A stretch of DNA of 64,000 bases from positions 5,059 to 69,058 of the forward strand of contig DMES01000037.1 in the NCBI GenBank assembly GCA_003450815.1, given 5' to 3'. Shown here piece after piece: positions 25,577-32,828 of this stretch. The translations under genes were made by a program, and so were the position numbers. Source of the stretch: Elusimicrobiota bacterium (GTDB lineage: Bacteria > Elusimicrobiota > Elusimicrobia > Elusimicrobiales > UBA9959). The stretch's first letter is position 1. The number at the start of each line of letters is the position of its first letter. The notes under the pieces were generated by a model that was given only the letters and a program-made list of their open reading frames with translations, was not told where the DNA came from and made no database searches.

Positions 25577-25992
25577 TGGAGCCGCCGGCCTTCGCATTAA
25601 CACAGGAGGCTGTTGTAAAACTTGACGGTCCGGTTGCAAAAGCCGGGGAGGTGGAAAAAATTTTCACCGACCTCGGCTTTTTCTTTTGCCGGGTTGATTG
25701 CGCGGGCCTGGGCGGCAAAGGGGAGTTTATAACGGCCGTGGGAACGGGTTTCGGTTTTAGCGGCGTGGACGCGCACAATTGGGATTCGCTTGAGGATTCT
25801 CTGGGCTCGCTGCCATGTTTCAGAAAAGCCGCCGGTTACGCCGCGGTTCTTTCAAATTTTTCAGGTCTGCCGCCTGGGGAGCTGGCGCTTTTTGAAGAAG
25901 TGGTCCGCGATGCGGCGGCCGCGCTTTGGAGAAATTACTCCCTTCGGCTGAAAGTCGTTTTACTGAAACCCGAAAAATCCAGCCGGAAATAA
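25576..25992 (+). CDS. Barstar-like ribonuclease inhibitor
   Basis: 138 aa, without a signal peptide. The barstar landmarks are the short strand LGFFFCRVD, then GFSGVDAHNWDSLEDSLGSL, which matches the NWDAL-type inhibitory helix with its acidic residues, and a helical C-terminus. It would bind and block the RNase in the cytoplasm before export. Its ATG shares the A of the RNase TGA stop (TGATG), so the pair is translationally coupled; a TTG one codon upstream is an alternative start. About 50 residues longer than classic barstar. Confidence 0.82.
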   Translation: MEPPAFALTQEAVVKLDGPVAKAGEVEKIFTDLGFFFCRVDCAGLGGKGEFITAVGTGFGFSGVDAHNWDSLEDSLGSLPCFRKAAGYAAVLSNFSGLPPGELALFEEVVRDAAAALWRNYSLRLKVVLLKPEKSSRK

Positions 25993-26033
25993 ATTTCCCG
26001 GGCTGGGCTTGATGATTTACCGGATTGTTGTGG

Positions 26034-26169
26034 GTAAATATTCGGTGACCTTGTGTATCTTACACTGACCCTTGTTCGGTGTGTAGTGGCAGAGCTTGCT
26101 CTGCCAGCGGAAGAGGCAAAGCAAGCTTTGCCACTACAAGGGCAAATGACGGGTTCACCGAATATTTAC
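26034..26169. repeat. Nested palindromic element (MITE/REP-like)
   Basis: 136 bp with 15-bp perfect outer inverted repeats GTAAATATTCGGTGA / TCACCGAATATTTAC. Inside is a second inverted repeat, TAGTGGCAGAGCTTGCTCTG against GGCAAAGCAAGCTTTGCCACTA. One inner arm recurs at 15550-15581. No coding capacity. It lies between the barstar-like gene and the hydrolase gene. Confidence 0.7.
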
Positions 26170-26236
26170 TGTTGTGGTGTGGGGCACAATTCAATAAACA
26201 AGTGTGAATTTTTCTATAGGCGGACAAGGAAATACC

Positions 26237-27046
26237 ATGGTTGCTGAACTTAAACACAGGCAGTTATTGAGAAAAATTTTTTTCGCCGCTTTGCTGATCA
26301 CCGCGACCGGTTCATTGAAAGCTGTTGAAAGTGTGCGCTTTAAAACAGCCGATGACTGCCTTGTTGCCGCCTCTTACCAGGCGCCGGCCAGGGGCGGGAT
26401 GGTTTTTGTCAATGTGCACGGCCTTGGGTCTAATAAAGGCGAATGGGCCCCATTTGAAAAAGTCCTTAAAGCGCGGGGGGTGGGCTGGCTGACGCTTGAT
26501 CTGAGGGGGCATGGGCAAAGTGTTGAGTGTGCGGGTAAGAAAGCTGACTACCGGTTTTTTAGCGCTGAAGCCTGGAACTCGGCTGCCAAAGACATTGTTG
26601 CCGCGTCCGGGTATCTGAAAAAAAGGAAGATTCCCGCTTCAAGAACGGCGCTTTGCGGCGCGAGCGTAGGGGCGAATCTGGTTTTGAAAGCGGCGGTTGA
26701 TCACTCACTTAAACCTGCCGCTGTAATAATGCTTTCCCCGGGTCTTATTTACGCAGGTGTCGGTATTGAGGAGTATTTCACGCGGCCGGGGCCTTTCCCC
26801 TTGTTGTTGGTGGCATCACCTGACGATTCTTATGCCTGGCAAAGCTCCAAGCGTCTTTTTGAAGCGGCAAACTCCCAAAAGCTCTCCGCCAAACAAGCCA
26901 GTGTCACTGGCGGAGAAGTCATTTTCAGGCAAGGTGTTTCAGGTCACGGAGTCAATATGTTTTCAGGCTCCGGAAAGCACTTAATGGAAGAAATTGCTGT
27001 TTGGGCCGCGGGCAATCAAGCTGTGGCGGCGGGAAGACAGAACTGA
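26237..27046 (+). CDS. Exported alpha/beta hydrolase
   Basis: 269 aa. A signal peptide or anchor at residues 1-29 is followed by an alpha/beta-hydrolase fold with the oxyanion HG motif NVHGLGSNKGEW, the nucleophile elbow GASVG, a candidate acid in ASPDDSY, and the late histidine in GVSGHGVNMF. Esterase or lipase-like activity on an unknown ester is likely. I start at the ATG at 26237 (AAGGA before it) rather than 33 bases upstream. Single gene, downstream of a palindromic element. Confidence 0.78.
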   Translation: MVAELKHRQLLRKIFFAALLITATGSLKAVESVRFKTADDCLVAASYQAPARGGMVFVNVHGLGSNKGEWAPFEKVLKARGVGWLTLDLRGHGQSVECAGKKADYRFFSAEAWNSAAKDIVAASGYLKKRKIPASRTALCGASVGANLVLKAAVDHSLKPAAVIMLSPGLIYAGVGIEEYFTRPGPFPLLLVASPDDSYAWQSSKRLFEAANSQKLSAKQASVTGGEVIFRQGVSGHGVNMFSGSGKHLMEEIAVWAAGNQAVAAGRQN

Positions 27047-27253
27047 AGCGCTGAAGGCTGTGGTTACCGGATTTTAGTACCATCCGACACCCCAGTTCTG
27101 ACCTTGGTTTCCTTTTGATTTCCCCTGCTAACTTCCCCTTGTAAAATACGCCTTTATATATTAGACTATTAAAGCGCGCTGTGACCCGCATGGAAAAATC
27201 TGTACGGGTGGTTTTTTTGTTGAACTTTCCCCTGATAACAACAGGGGGACTTT

Positions 27254-28024
27254 ATGGCAAATAGAAAATTTGTGATTTTAAGACTTAAACTAACCAGAAA
27301 GAGCTGTCTTTTCGCCCTGACGCTCGCTTTCCTGTGTTTTCATCCGCGGCCACTTGGGTCGGAAACATTGACGCTTACCACTTACTATCCGGCCCCTTAT
27401 GGCGCCTATATCAGCCTGCTTACCACCCAGCAGACCCTGCTTGCCCGCGACGGCAGCAGCGTGGGTATAGGGACATCGGGGCCTGTTCCCGCTAATATAA
27501 AGCTTTCGGTCCATTCCGGAACTACCCAAGGGAATATCTCAATCAGCGGCGTATCAGACAACGGCGCCACTTATTCAAGTTTAACTCTAAATGACAATAA
27601 TTTGGACAACAGGATAAATGCATGGGGGCTTGCCCATAAAAGGGCTCTTGGAACTGTGGAGGATAATGACTTCCAGATAGTGAGATGTAGAGGGGCTTGT
27701 GCGACACGTATGGATTTAGCTATTGACAATACCACCGGCAACGTCGGAATACAAACAAACAATCCAGCGTATAAGTTCGATGTGTCAGGCGATGCCAGGG
27801 TGACTGGCGCCCTCAGAAGTCAGTGCACTGTCGTATGGTACTCCGGCACGACGTACTGCCCCGCCACCTATTCTTTTATGAGCAATTTGGGCGGTGGAGC
27901 CAGTTGCATTTCCGGTGGGCAATTGTTCCTTGGCGGAAATGTTAATACCCCGACTAGCTGGGTGCCGCATAGAGAAGAGAATTGTACCGGCAATATGCTT
28001 TGCTGCAGAGTACAAACAAACTAA
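27254..28024 (+). CDS. Secreted repeat-type protein, tandem copy 1
   Basis: 256 aa. An N-terminal signal segment (hydrophobic FALTLAFLCFH, residues 17-27) leads to the LTLTTYYPAPYGAY motif and then two VGIGT/VGIQT-type units of the kind found in tail-fibre-like and surface proteins. The C-terminus carries paired cysteines (SQCTVV, YCPATY, ASCISGG, ENCTG, LCC). Most of the sequence is repeated in the next gene. A GGGGG ribosome site precedes the ATG. Function unknown; a surface or fibre protein is the best guess. Compared with copy 2 it has an altered centre (VRCRGACATR). Confidence 0.65.
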   Translation: MANRKFVILRLKLTRKSCLFALTLAFLCFHPRPLGSETLTLTTYYPAPYGAYISLLTTQQTLLARDGSSVGIGTSGPVPANIKLSVHSGTTQGNISISGVSDNGATYSSLTLNDNNLDNRINAWGLAHKRALGTVEDNDFQIVRCRGACATRMDLAIDNTTGNVGIQTNNPAYKFDVSGDARVTGALRSQCTVVWYSGTTYCPATYSFMSNLGGGASCISGGQLFLGGNVNTPTSWVPHREENCTGNMLCCRVQTN

Positions 28025-28084
28025 ACTGGCTTAAATGTAGGGGGGTTGTTATTGAGCTTTTCCCCGGCAATGATAGGGGGCTTT

Positions 28085-28852
28085 ATGGAAAATGAACCAT
28101 TTATAGTTTTAGAACTTGAATTGACCAGAAAGCGCTGCCTTTTCGCCCTGACGCTCGCTTTTCTGTGTTTCCACCCGCGTCCGCTTGGGTCGGAAACACT
28201 GACGCTTACCACTTACTATCCGGCCCCTTACGGCGCCTATGTAAGCCTGCTTACCACCCAGCAGACCCTGCTGGCCCGCGACGGCGGCAGTGTGGGCATC
28301 GGGACATCGGGGCCTCTACCAGCGAATGTAAAGCTTTCGGTCCATTCCGGAACTACCCAAGGGAATATCTCTATCAGCGGCGTATCAGATAGCGGCGCCA
28401 CTTATTCAAGTTTGCAGTTGAATGACAATAATCTGGCAAGCACAAATGCCTGGGGAATTGCACATAAAAAGGCCCTTGGCACTGTGGAGGATAATGATTT
28501 TCAGATAGTAAAAGTTAATAATGGTGTCGCAACAGCTGCCAGACTTGCCATTGATAATACCACCGGCAATGTCGGTATAGGTACAAACAATCCATTGTAT
28601 AGGTTCGATGTGTCAGGCGATGCCAGGGTGACTGGCGCCCTCAGAAGTCACTGCACTGTCGTATGGTACTCCGGCACGGCGTACTGCCCCGCCACCTACT
28701 CTTTTATGGGCAACCTGGGCGGCGGAGCCAGTTGTATTTCTGGCGGGCAATTGTTCCTTGGAGGAAATATTAATTCCCCGACCAGATGGGTGCCGCATAG
28801 AGAAGAGAATTGTACCGGCAATATGCTTTGCTGCAGGATGCAAATAAATTGA
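28085..28852 (+). CDS. Secreted repeat-type protein, tandem copy 2
   Basis: 255 aa, nearly identical to copy 1 over long stretches, including the TYYPAPYGAY motif and the C-terminal cysteine region, but with a cleaner VGIGTNNP unit. Even the untranslated leader (CTTT-CCCC ... GGGGG-CTTTATGG) is duplicated, showing a recent tandem duplication of a unit of about 830 bp. I start at the ATG at 28085. The Hxs-like cluster begins 216 bases downstream on the same strand, so these proteins could be substrates or cargo of that system, but nothing in the sequence proves it. Confidence 0.65.
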   Translation: MENEPFIVLELELTRKRCLFALTLAFLCFHPRPLGSETLTLTTYYPAPYGAYVSLLTTQQTLLARDGGSVGIGTSGPLPANVKLSVHSGTTQGNISISGVSDSGATYSSLQLNDNNLASTNAWGIAHKKALGTVEDNDFQIVKVNNGVATAARLAIDNTTGNVGIGTNNPLYRFDVSGDARVTGALRSHCTVVWYSGTAYCPATYSFMGNLGGGASCISGGQLFLGGNINSPTRWVPHREENCTGNMLCCRMQIN

Positions 28853-29068
28853 AAGCGTGCCAATGAAGAAAGATGTATAAACTTGTTACTGCCAATAAAA
28901 CAGAATATCGAAAACACCAGGTGTGGCGCCGCCGTGATTTGCCCTTGGTTGCCCTGGCAACTCCTGCCGCTTTGTGTTTTGAGTCGGGTTGCAAGGAAAT
29001 ATCCTCTGCGAGAAAGCATACAAGGTAACAGGAGCGCTCATAAGATTTAGTAGAGGAGGAACGCGACA

Positions 29069-29557
29069 TTGAAAGAAAAAATATCAGTCAGCGTAAGTTT
29101 AAAAAGCTATAAGGCCGATACTATCCGCTACGCGGCTTATGCGGTGAGCGGGGGGGCCTATGTTTTGCTCGGGCCGGGAAAAAAAGGGGAAGTGGAGGCG
29201 GCTTTTGAACCCAAGCCGAATGCGTCCGCAAAATATCGCGCCGGCCTTCAGAAGCTTTTTGAGTCGGAGTTGAGGGACGAAAAAATGCGTTCTGAAATAG
29301 CTGATGCCAACAGGGAACTAAGGGAATTTATGGTTCTTAAAGCTCTTTCTGCCGCCGACGACGCGGGAACTCAGGCAGGCGATTATGCCGGGCTTACCCC
29401 CGCCCAGGAAAAGGAATTGGACGCGCTTATTGCCGAGGTTGAGCGCGAAATAAAAACCGAAACCGCCGGCAAAGAGCGTAAAGATCCGCTTGGCATAACC
29501 AAAACATGGGAAGAAAAACATGGCTCAGAACCTTTTAAAAATAAAAACAAAAAATAG
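29069..29557 (+). CDS. HxsD-like small protein, copy 1 (divergent)
   Basis: 162 aa from a TTG start with a strong AGGAGGA before it. The order of features follows HxsD: a leading V-S-L-K-S-Y strand, AAYAV, a central E-V-E-A strand, then two helices ending FMVLKALSA, which parallels IVTKALLSA in copy 2. It is longer, with an acidic C-terminal extension to residue 162. HxsD is a small partner protein of His-Xaa-Ser systems with no defined activity. Its end overlaps the next radical SAM gene by 38 bases. The homology is inferred by eye and is weaker than for copy 2. Confidence 0.55.
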   Translation: MKEKISVSVSLKSYKADTIRYAAYAVSGGAYVLLGPGKKGEVEAAFEPKPNASAKYRAGLQKLFESELRDEKMRSEIADANRELREFMVLKALSAADDAGTQAGDYAGLTPAQEKELDALIAEVEREIKTETAGKERKDPLGITKTWEEKHGSEPFKNKNKK

Positions 29558-30983
29558 TGTCGCGCAAACCAATCCGCCGCATTTTTATTGGCGGGAAGTA
29601 GACGGGGCTTACCTCATAAGCAATGATTCCGGCTGCCATGCGTGGCTGGACGCGGCGGCTTTTAAGCGCTTTTCCGCCGGCACGCTCAGGGAAAAAGACA
29701 AAGCCTTTGAGGAGCTTTCTTCAAAAGGTTTTATCAGAGACAGGCTGGATTTCGCGGATTTGGCCGCAAAATGGAAGAGCAAAAATTCCCACCTGTCCTG
29801 CGGGCCGGGGCTGCATATTTTTGTAATGACGCTGCGGTGTGACCATAAGTGCCTTTATTGCCAGTCAGGGGCCATAAGCCTGAGCGCCAAAGGCGCGGAT
29901 ATGAAATGGCCCGCGGCCAAAAAAAGCGTGGATTTCGCATTTCAGACCACCGCTCCCGGCCTGACTATTGAGTTTCAGGGCGGCGAGCCGCTGCTTAACT
30001 GGGCGGTCCTTAAAAAAACCGTTTCCTACGCCAGGAAAAAAGAAAAGCTTTCGGGTAAACGCCTTAATCTTGGCCTTGTTTCAAATTTCAGCCGGATGAC
30101 CGAAGGGTATGCCCGGTTTCTGCTTGAAAACGAGGTTTCCCTCTGCACCTCGCTTGACGGCCCGGCTGACCTGCACAACAGAAACAGAATTTGCTCCGGC
30201 GGCAATGCCCACGTGTCGGTACGCAAATGGCTAAGGTATTTCACGCGCAGGAACACCGGGCAGGGAGCCGGGTACAGGATTTTCAAGCCCAGCGCTCTGC
30301 TTACGGTCACCAAGTTTTCGCTGGGCCGTGCGCCCGAGATAATTGATGAATATGCCGGGCTTGGGCTTGAGGATGTCTTTATACGGCCGCTTTCGCCAAT
30401 CGGTTACGCTAAAAACAGCTGGAGCGCCATAGGCTATACGGCCGCGGATTTTGTGGCTTTCTACAAAGAAAGTCTTGGATATATACTGAAACTGAACCGT
30501 AAGGGCGCCGTTATAAGGGAAAAAATGGCCGCCATGCTCCTTGAAAAGATAATCGGTTTCAGTGACCCCGGGTATCTGGACATGCGGTGTCCCTGCGGCG
30601 CCGCGGTGGGGCAGATAGCTTACAACTACAACGGAGATCTTTACACCTGCGATGAGGGCCGCATGGCGGCCTGGGAGGGGGACGATCTTTTTAAAATAGG
30701 CAATGTGTTCAGGGACAGTTATAAAAAAGCCGTTTCCTGCTCCACCGCCAGGTCATGCGTGGCCGCTTCCGAGCTGCATTTACAGCCGGCGTGCTCAAGG
30801 TGCGCTTACAGCCCTTATTGCGGTGTTTGCCCCGTGTATAACTACGAAGCGCAGGGCTCGTTGTGGGGCAATATGCCCGCAAACGAGAGATGCGCTTTCA
30901 TGAAAGGCATATTCGGTATTCTGTTTTCCAAACTAAAAAATTCCAAAGACAGGGAGATACTGCAAAAATGGGTGAAAAAGTGA
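29520..30983 (+). CDS. hxsB: HxsB-type radical SAM/SPASM peptide maturase, copy 1
   Basis: 487 aa. An N-terminal domain of about 95 residues (GAYLISNDSGCHAWL, then a helix ending KGFIRDRLDF) precedes the radical SAM domain with CDHKCLYC near residue 110 and the FQGGEPLLNW motif. The C-terminal SPASM region is complete: CPCG, YTCDEGRM, CSRCAYSPYCGVC (CX2CX5CX2C) and a last cysteine in NERC. This is the architecture of the His-Xaa-Ser system maturase HxsB, one of two radical SAM enzymes in the described Hxs set. Overlaps the HxsD-like genes on both sides, so it is co-translated with them. Confidence 0.82.
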   Translation: MAQNLLKIKTKNSVAQTNPPHFYWREVDGAYLISNDSGCHAWLDAAAFKRFSAGTLREKDKAFEELSSKGFIRDRLDFADLAAKWKSKNSHLSCGPGLHIFVMTLRCDHKCLYCQSGAISLSAKGADMKWPAAKKSVDFAFQTTAPGLTIEFQGGEPLLNWAVLKKTVSYARKKEKLSGKRLNLGLVSNFSRMTEGYARFLLENEVSLCTSLDGPADLHNRNRICSGGNAHVSVRKWLRYFTRRNTGQGAGYRIFKPSALLTVTKFSLGRAPEIIDEYAGLGLEDVFIRPLSPIGYAKNSWSAIGYTAADFVAFYKESLGYILKLNRKGAVIREKMAAMLLEKIIGFSDPGYLDMRCPCGAAVGQIAYNYNGDLYTCDEGRMAAWEGDDLFKIGNVFRDSYKKAVSCSTARSCVAASELHLQPACSRCAYSPYCGVCPVYNYEAQGSLWGNMPANERCAFMKGIFGILFSKLKNSKDREILQKWVKK

Positions 30984-31288
30984 AAAGTCATTCGCGTAGA
31001 ATTATGTTCTCTAAACAAATATACGCGGCCGAAGCGGTTAAACTTGCGGCTTATGTTTTTTCAGACAAAGCCGATATAAAATTAGCATCCTCCGCCGGCG
31101 GCGTCGAGGCTGAAGTGTCCTGGGAAGGGAAGGATTGCGCGGTCGCCGGAGAATTTGCGAACGAGGTTCTTAACCAGCAATGCCGGCTTGATCTGGCCGT
31201 GAAAAATGGAAAGGTCGCAAACATGATAGTTACCAAGGCCTTGCTTTCCGCTTCCGGTGAAACAGTGAAAAAGAGGGGGAAACAGTGA
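30968..31288 (+). CDS. hxsD: HxsD-like small protein, copy 2
   Basis: 106 aa. Matches the HxsD pattern well: FSKQIY-AEAVKLAAYVFSD, an E-A-E-V-S strand, EFANEVLNQQCRLDLAVKNG, and the closing MIVTKALLSA. HxsD accompanies HxsB and HxsC in described His-Xaa-Ser loci and may act as a scaffold or peptide-binding partner. I use the ATG at 30968, inside the end of hxsB with an AGGGAG site; upstream starts would lie deep in hxsB. Its stop overlaps the GTG start of the next gene. Confidence 0.72.
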   Translation: MGEKVKSHSRRIMFSKQIYAAEAVKLAAYVFSDKADIKLASSAGGVEAEVSWEGKDCAVAGEFANEVLNQQCRLDLAVKNGKVANMIVTKALLSASGETVKKRGKQ

Positions 31289-32301
31289 AAAAGTGGACTG
31301 TTCTTGTTTTTATAGCGCTTTTGGGGCTTATACTTGGCCTGCGTTATCTGAGTAAAAAGAATGAGGCAAAAGTGGAACAGAACGCAGGCATGCAGCTGTC
31401 CGAACCGGTGGGGGTTGCTCTGCCGCAGGGGGTGAATACCTACTCTCCATCAGGCTCTGTGGCGTCTTCTCCCGCAGACTCTTCCGCCCTGGATGCGGCC
31501 GCTTCCAAAGGGGCTTGTGAGGGCGGCGCTCTTAACGACATACTGTCTTCGCACGGAGTGTCATGGGGTTATTCTACAAAAGGCGTTGTTTTTGAACCGT
31601 CTGAAACTGAAAAGATCTATGAGGCTTTGGAAAATTATTTTTCCTGCGAGGCTGTCGCCATGGACGATATGGCTGCATGTGGGCCCTTAACGACCGATTC
31701 GGGTGATAAAGGCGATGTGCGTTTCAGTAATCCAAGATATAAATGTTCCGATAGCGCGAACAGGGTGCTGTTCAAGGCCTATATGGCGGGGATGCACGGC
31801 AATGCTTCGGCTTGTGCGTCATTTCTTGCAGGCGATAGTGTCAAGGACATCAAGTTGGATACTGTTGAGTTTTGCAATATAGCCGCAAAGGGGATGGAGA
31901 ATATCTGTGTCGGCCTTGCTCCCTTTCTTCCGGCCTCAAAAAAAGCGGAATGCCTGACGGTTTTTCCAGCTAAAAAAACCGACTGTAGCGGCAAAGAATT
32001 CTGTCTGGATAATTACAAAATATATTCCGCCATCAAGGCCAGAAATCCGGGCCAGTGCCCTGAGAAGTACCGGCCCGCTTGTGAAGCTTTCTTCTCTAAG
32101 CGTCAGGCTTCCTGTTCAAATCTCATCACGAAGGCCAGTAAACTGTATTGCTCATCCCTTGCCGTGTTAAAAAAGAAACAAGCCAGCGGCATGTTTTTGT
32201 CTGAGCAAGAAAAGAAAGATGCCGAAATACGGAAAAAGGAAGAGGAAAGAATAATGCAGGAAGTAAATAAAAATGCGAGGAAAATGCTGGGTAAGGAGTG
32301 A
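31285..32301 (+). CDS. Membrane-anchored cysteine-rich extracytoplasmic protein
   Basis: 338 aa from a GTG start (AGGGGGA before it; GTGA overlap with the previous gene). Residues 4-20 are a signal-anchor helix, followed by an S/A/P-rich linker and an extracytoplasmic part with 14 cysteines in spaced pairs (for example TDCSGK-EFCLDN and GQCPEK-RPACEAF). It ends in a charged coiled helix rich in K and E. It lies between hxsD and the precursor gene, so it is part of the system. It may handle the exported product or be a second substrate. I do not recognise a family. Confidence 0.65.
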   Translation: MKKWTVLVFIALLGLILGLRYLSKKNEAKVEQNAGMQLSEPVGVALPQGVNTYSPSGSVASSPADSSALDAAASKGACEGGALNDILSSHGVSWGYSTKGVVFEPSETEKIYEALENYFSCEAVAMDDMAACGPLTTDSGDKGDVRFSNPRYKCSDSANRVLFKAYMAGMHGNASACASFLAGDSVKDIKLDTVEFCNIAAKGMENICVGLAPFLPASKKAECLTVFPAKKTDCSGKEFCLDNYKIYSAIKARNPGQCPEKYRPACEAFFSKRQASCSNLITKASKLYCSSLAVLKKKQASGMFLSEQEKKDAEIRKKEEERIMQEVNKNARKMLGKE

Positions 32302-32308
32302 AAATTTT

Positions 32309-32641
32309 ATGGCTCAAAAAAAATCCAAGCTTAAAAAAAATATAAAAATGTTCCTTAACAGCGAAGAAGGTAAAATGCTGGATGCCGATATTGTTAAAAC
32401 CGGCATCGCCTTGGGTATTATGGGCGCGGTCATGGCGGATCAGGCTGCGGCTCAGGCCGTTGTACATTCAAACTATTTTTTTAATTCAGGCCCAGGCAGT
32501 GGTTCAGGCCATGCCAGCCACCAGAGCCACGGTTCGCACGGTTCGCACGGTTCGCACGGCTCACACGCCTCGCACGGTTCGCACGGTTCGCACGGTTCGC
32601 ACGGTTCGCATGGCTCGCACTCGCGCGGCGGCTGGTGCTGA
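32309..32641 (+). CDS. hxsA: HxsA-like precursor peptide with twelve His-Xaa-Ser repeats
   Basis: 110 aa, ATG with AAGGAG before it. Three parts are seen. Residues 1-21 are basic and end NSEEG. Residues 22-50 contain a hydrophobic helix ([13 protein letters not shown]) and an AAAQA end. Residues 68-103 are twelve uninterrupted H-x-S triplets (HAS, HQS, four HGS, HAS, five HGS), then HS-RGGWC. Repeats of this kind define HxsA, the substrate of HxsB/HxsC. The stretch [10 protein letters not shown] followed by a hydrophobic helix also resembles a Flp-type prepilin leader, which would be cut after G21; the acidic residues fall at +4 and +6 rather than +5, so the match is imperfect. The repeat could bind metals once modified. 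Confidence 0.85.
   Translation: MAQKKSKLKKNIKMFLNSEEGKMLDADIVKTGIALGIMGAVMADQAAAQAVVHSNYFFNSGPGSGSGHASHQSHGSHGSHGSHGSHASHGSHGSHGSHGSHGSHSRGGWC
32510..32617 (+). repeat. 9-bp tandem repeat CACGGTTCG coding H-G-S
   Basis: Twelve codon triplets, seven of them the identical nonamer CACGGTTCG and the rest one to few bases different. Near-identity at the DNA level implies recent expansion by slippage or unequal crossing, so repeat number probably varies between strains. Confidence 0.85.
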
Positions 32642-32699
32642 TGCTTTTTTCCGGCGCTTTGCTCTTGTTTGAATAGCTGATGGATGTTTAAAAAATCCG

Positions 32700-32828
32700 A
32701 TGGCGCAGACGTATGTGTGGCGCCATAACGAGTGGAAAGGCGGTCGTCTGGCGGCTCAGTACGCTGTCAAAAACGGCTTTAAATTGGAAAGCCTTATATC
32801 TTACAATTATCCCCCCCGCATCTTTTGA
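32700..32828 (+). CDS. Possible 42-aa peptide coupled to the next radical SAM gene
   Basis: Open frame starting [12 protein letters not shown] and ending YNYPPRIF, rich in aromatic and basic residues. Its TGA is followed directly by the ATG of the radical SAM gene at 32829, as expected for a coupled precursor. There is no clear ribosome site and no repeat, and an open frame of this length can occur by chance. Plausible second substrate, but unproven. Confidence 0.35.
   Translation: MAQTYVWRHNEWKGGRLAAQYAVKNGFKLESLISYNYPPRIF

Noticed and set aside
32382..32672. Plus-strand frame rich in R-T-V repeats overlapping the precursor
   Set aside because: It is the shifted reading of the CACGGTTCG repeat and has no ribosome site of its own; the H-G-S frame has AAGGAG and a leader.
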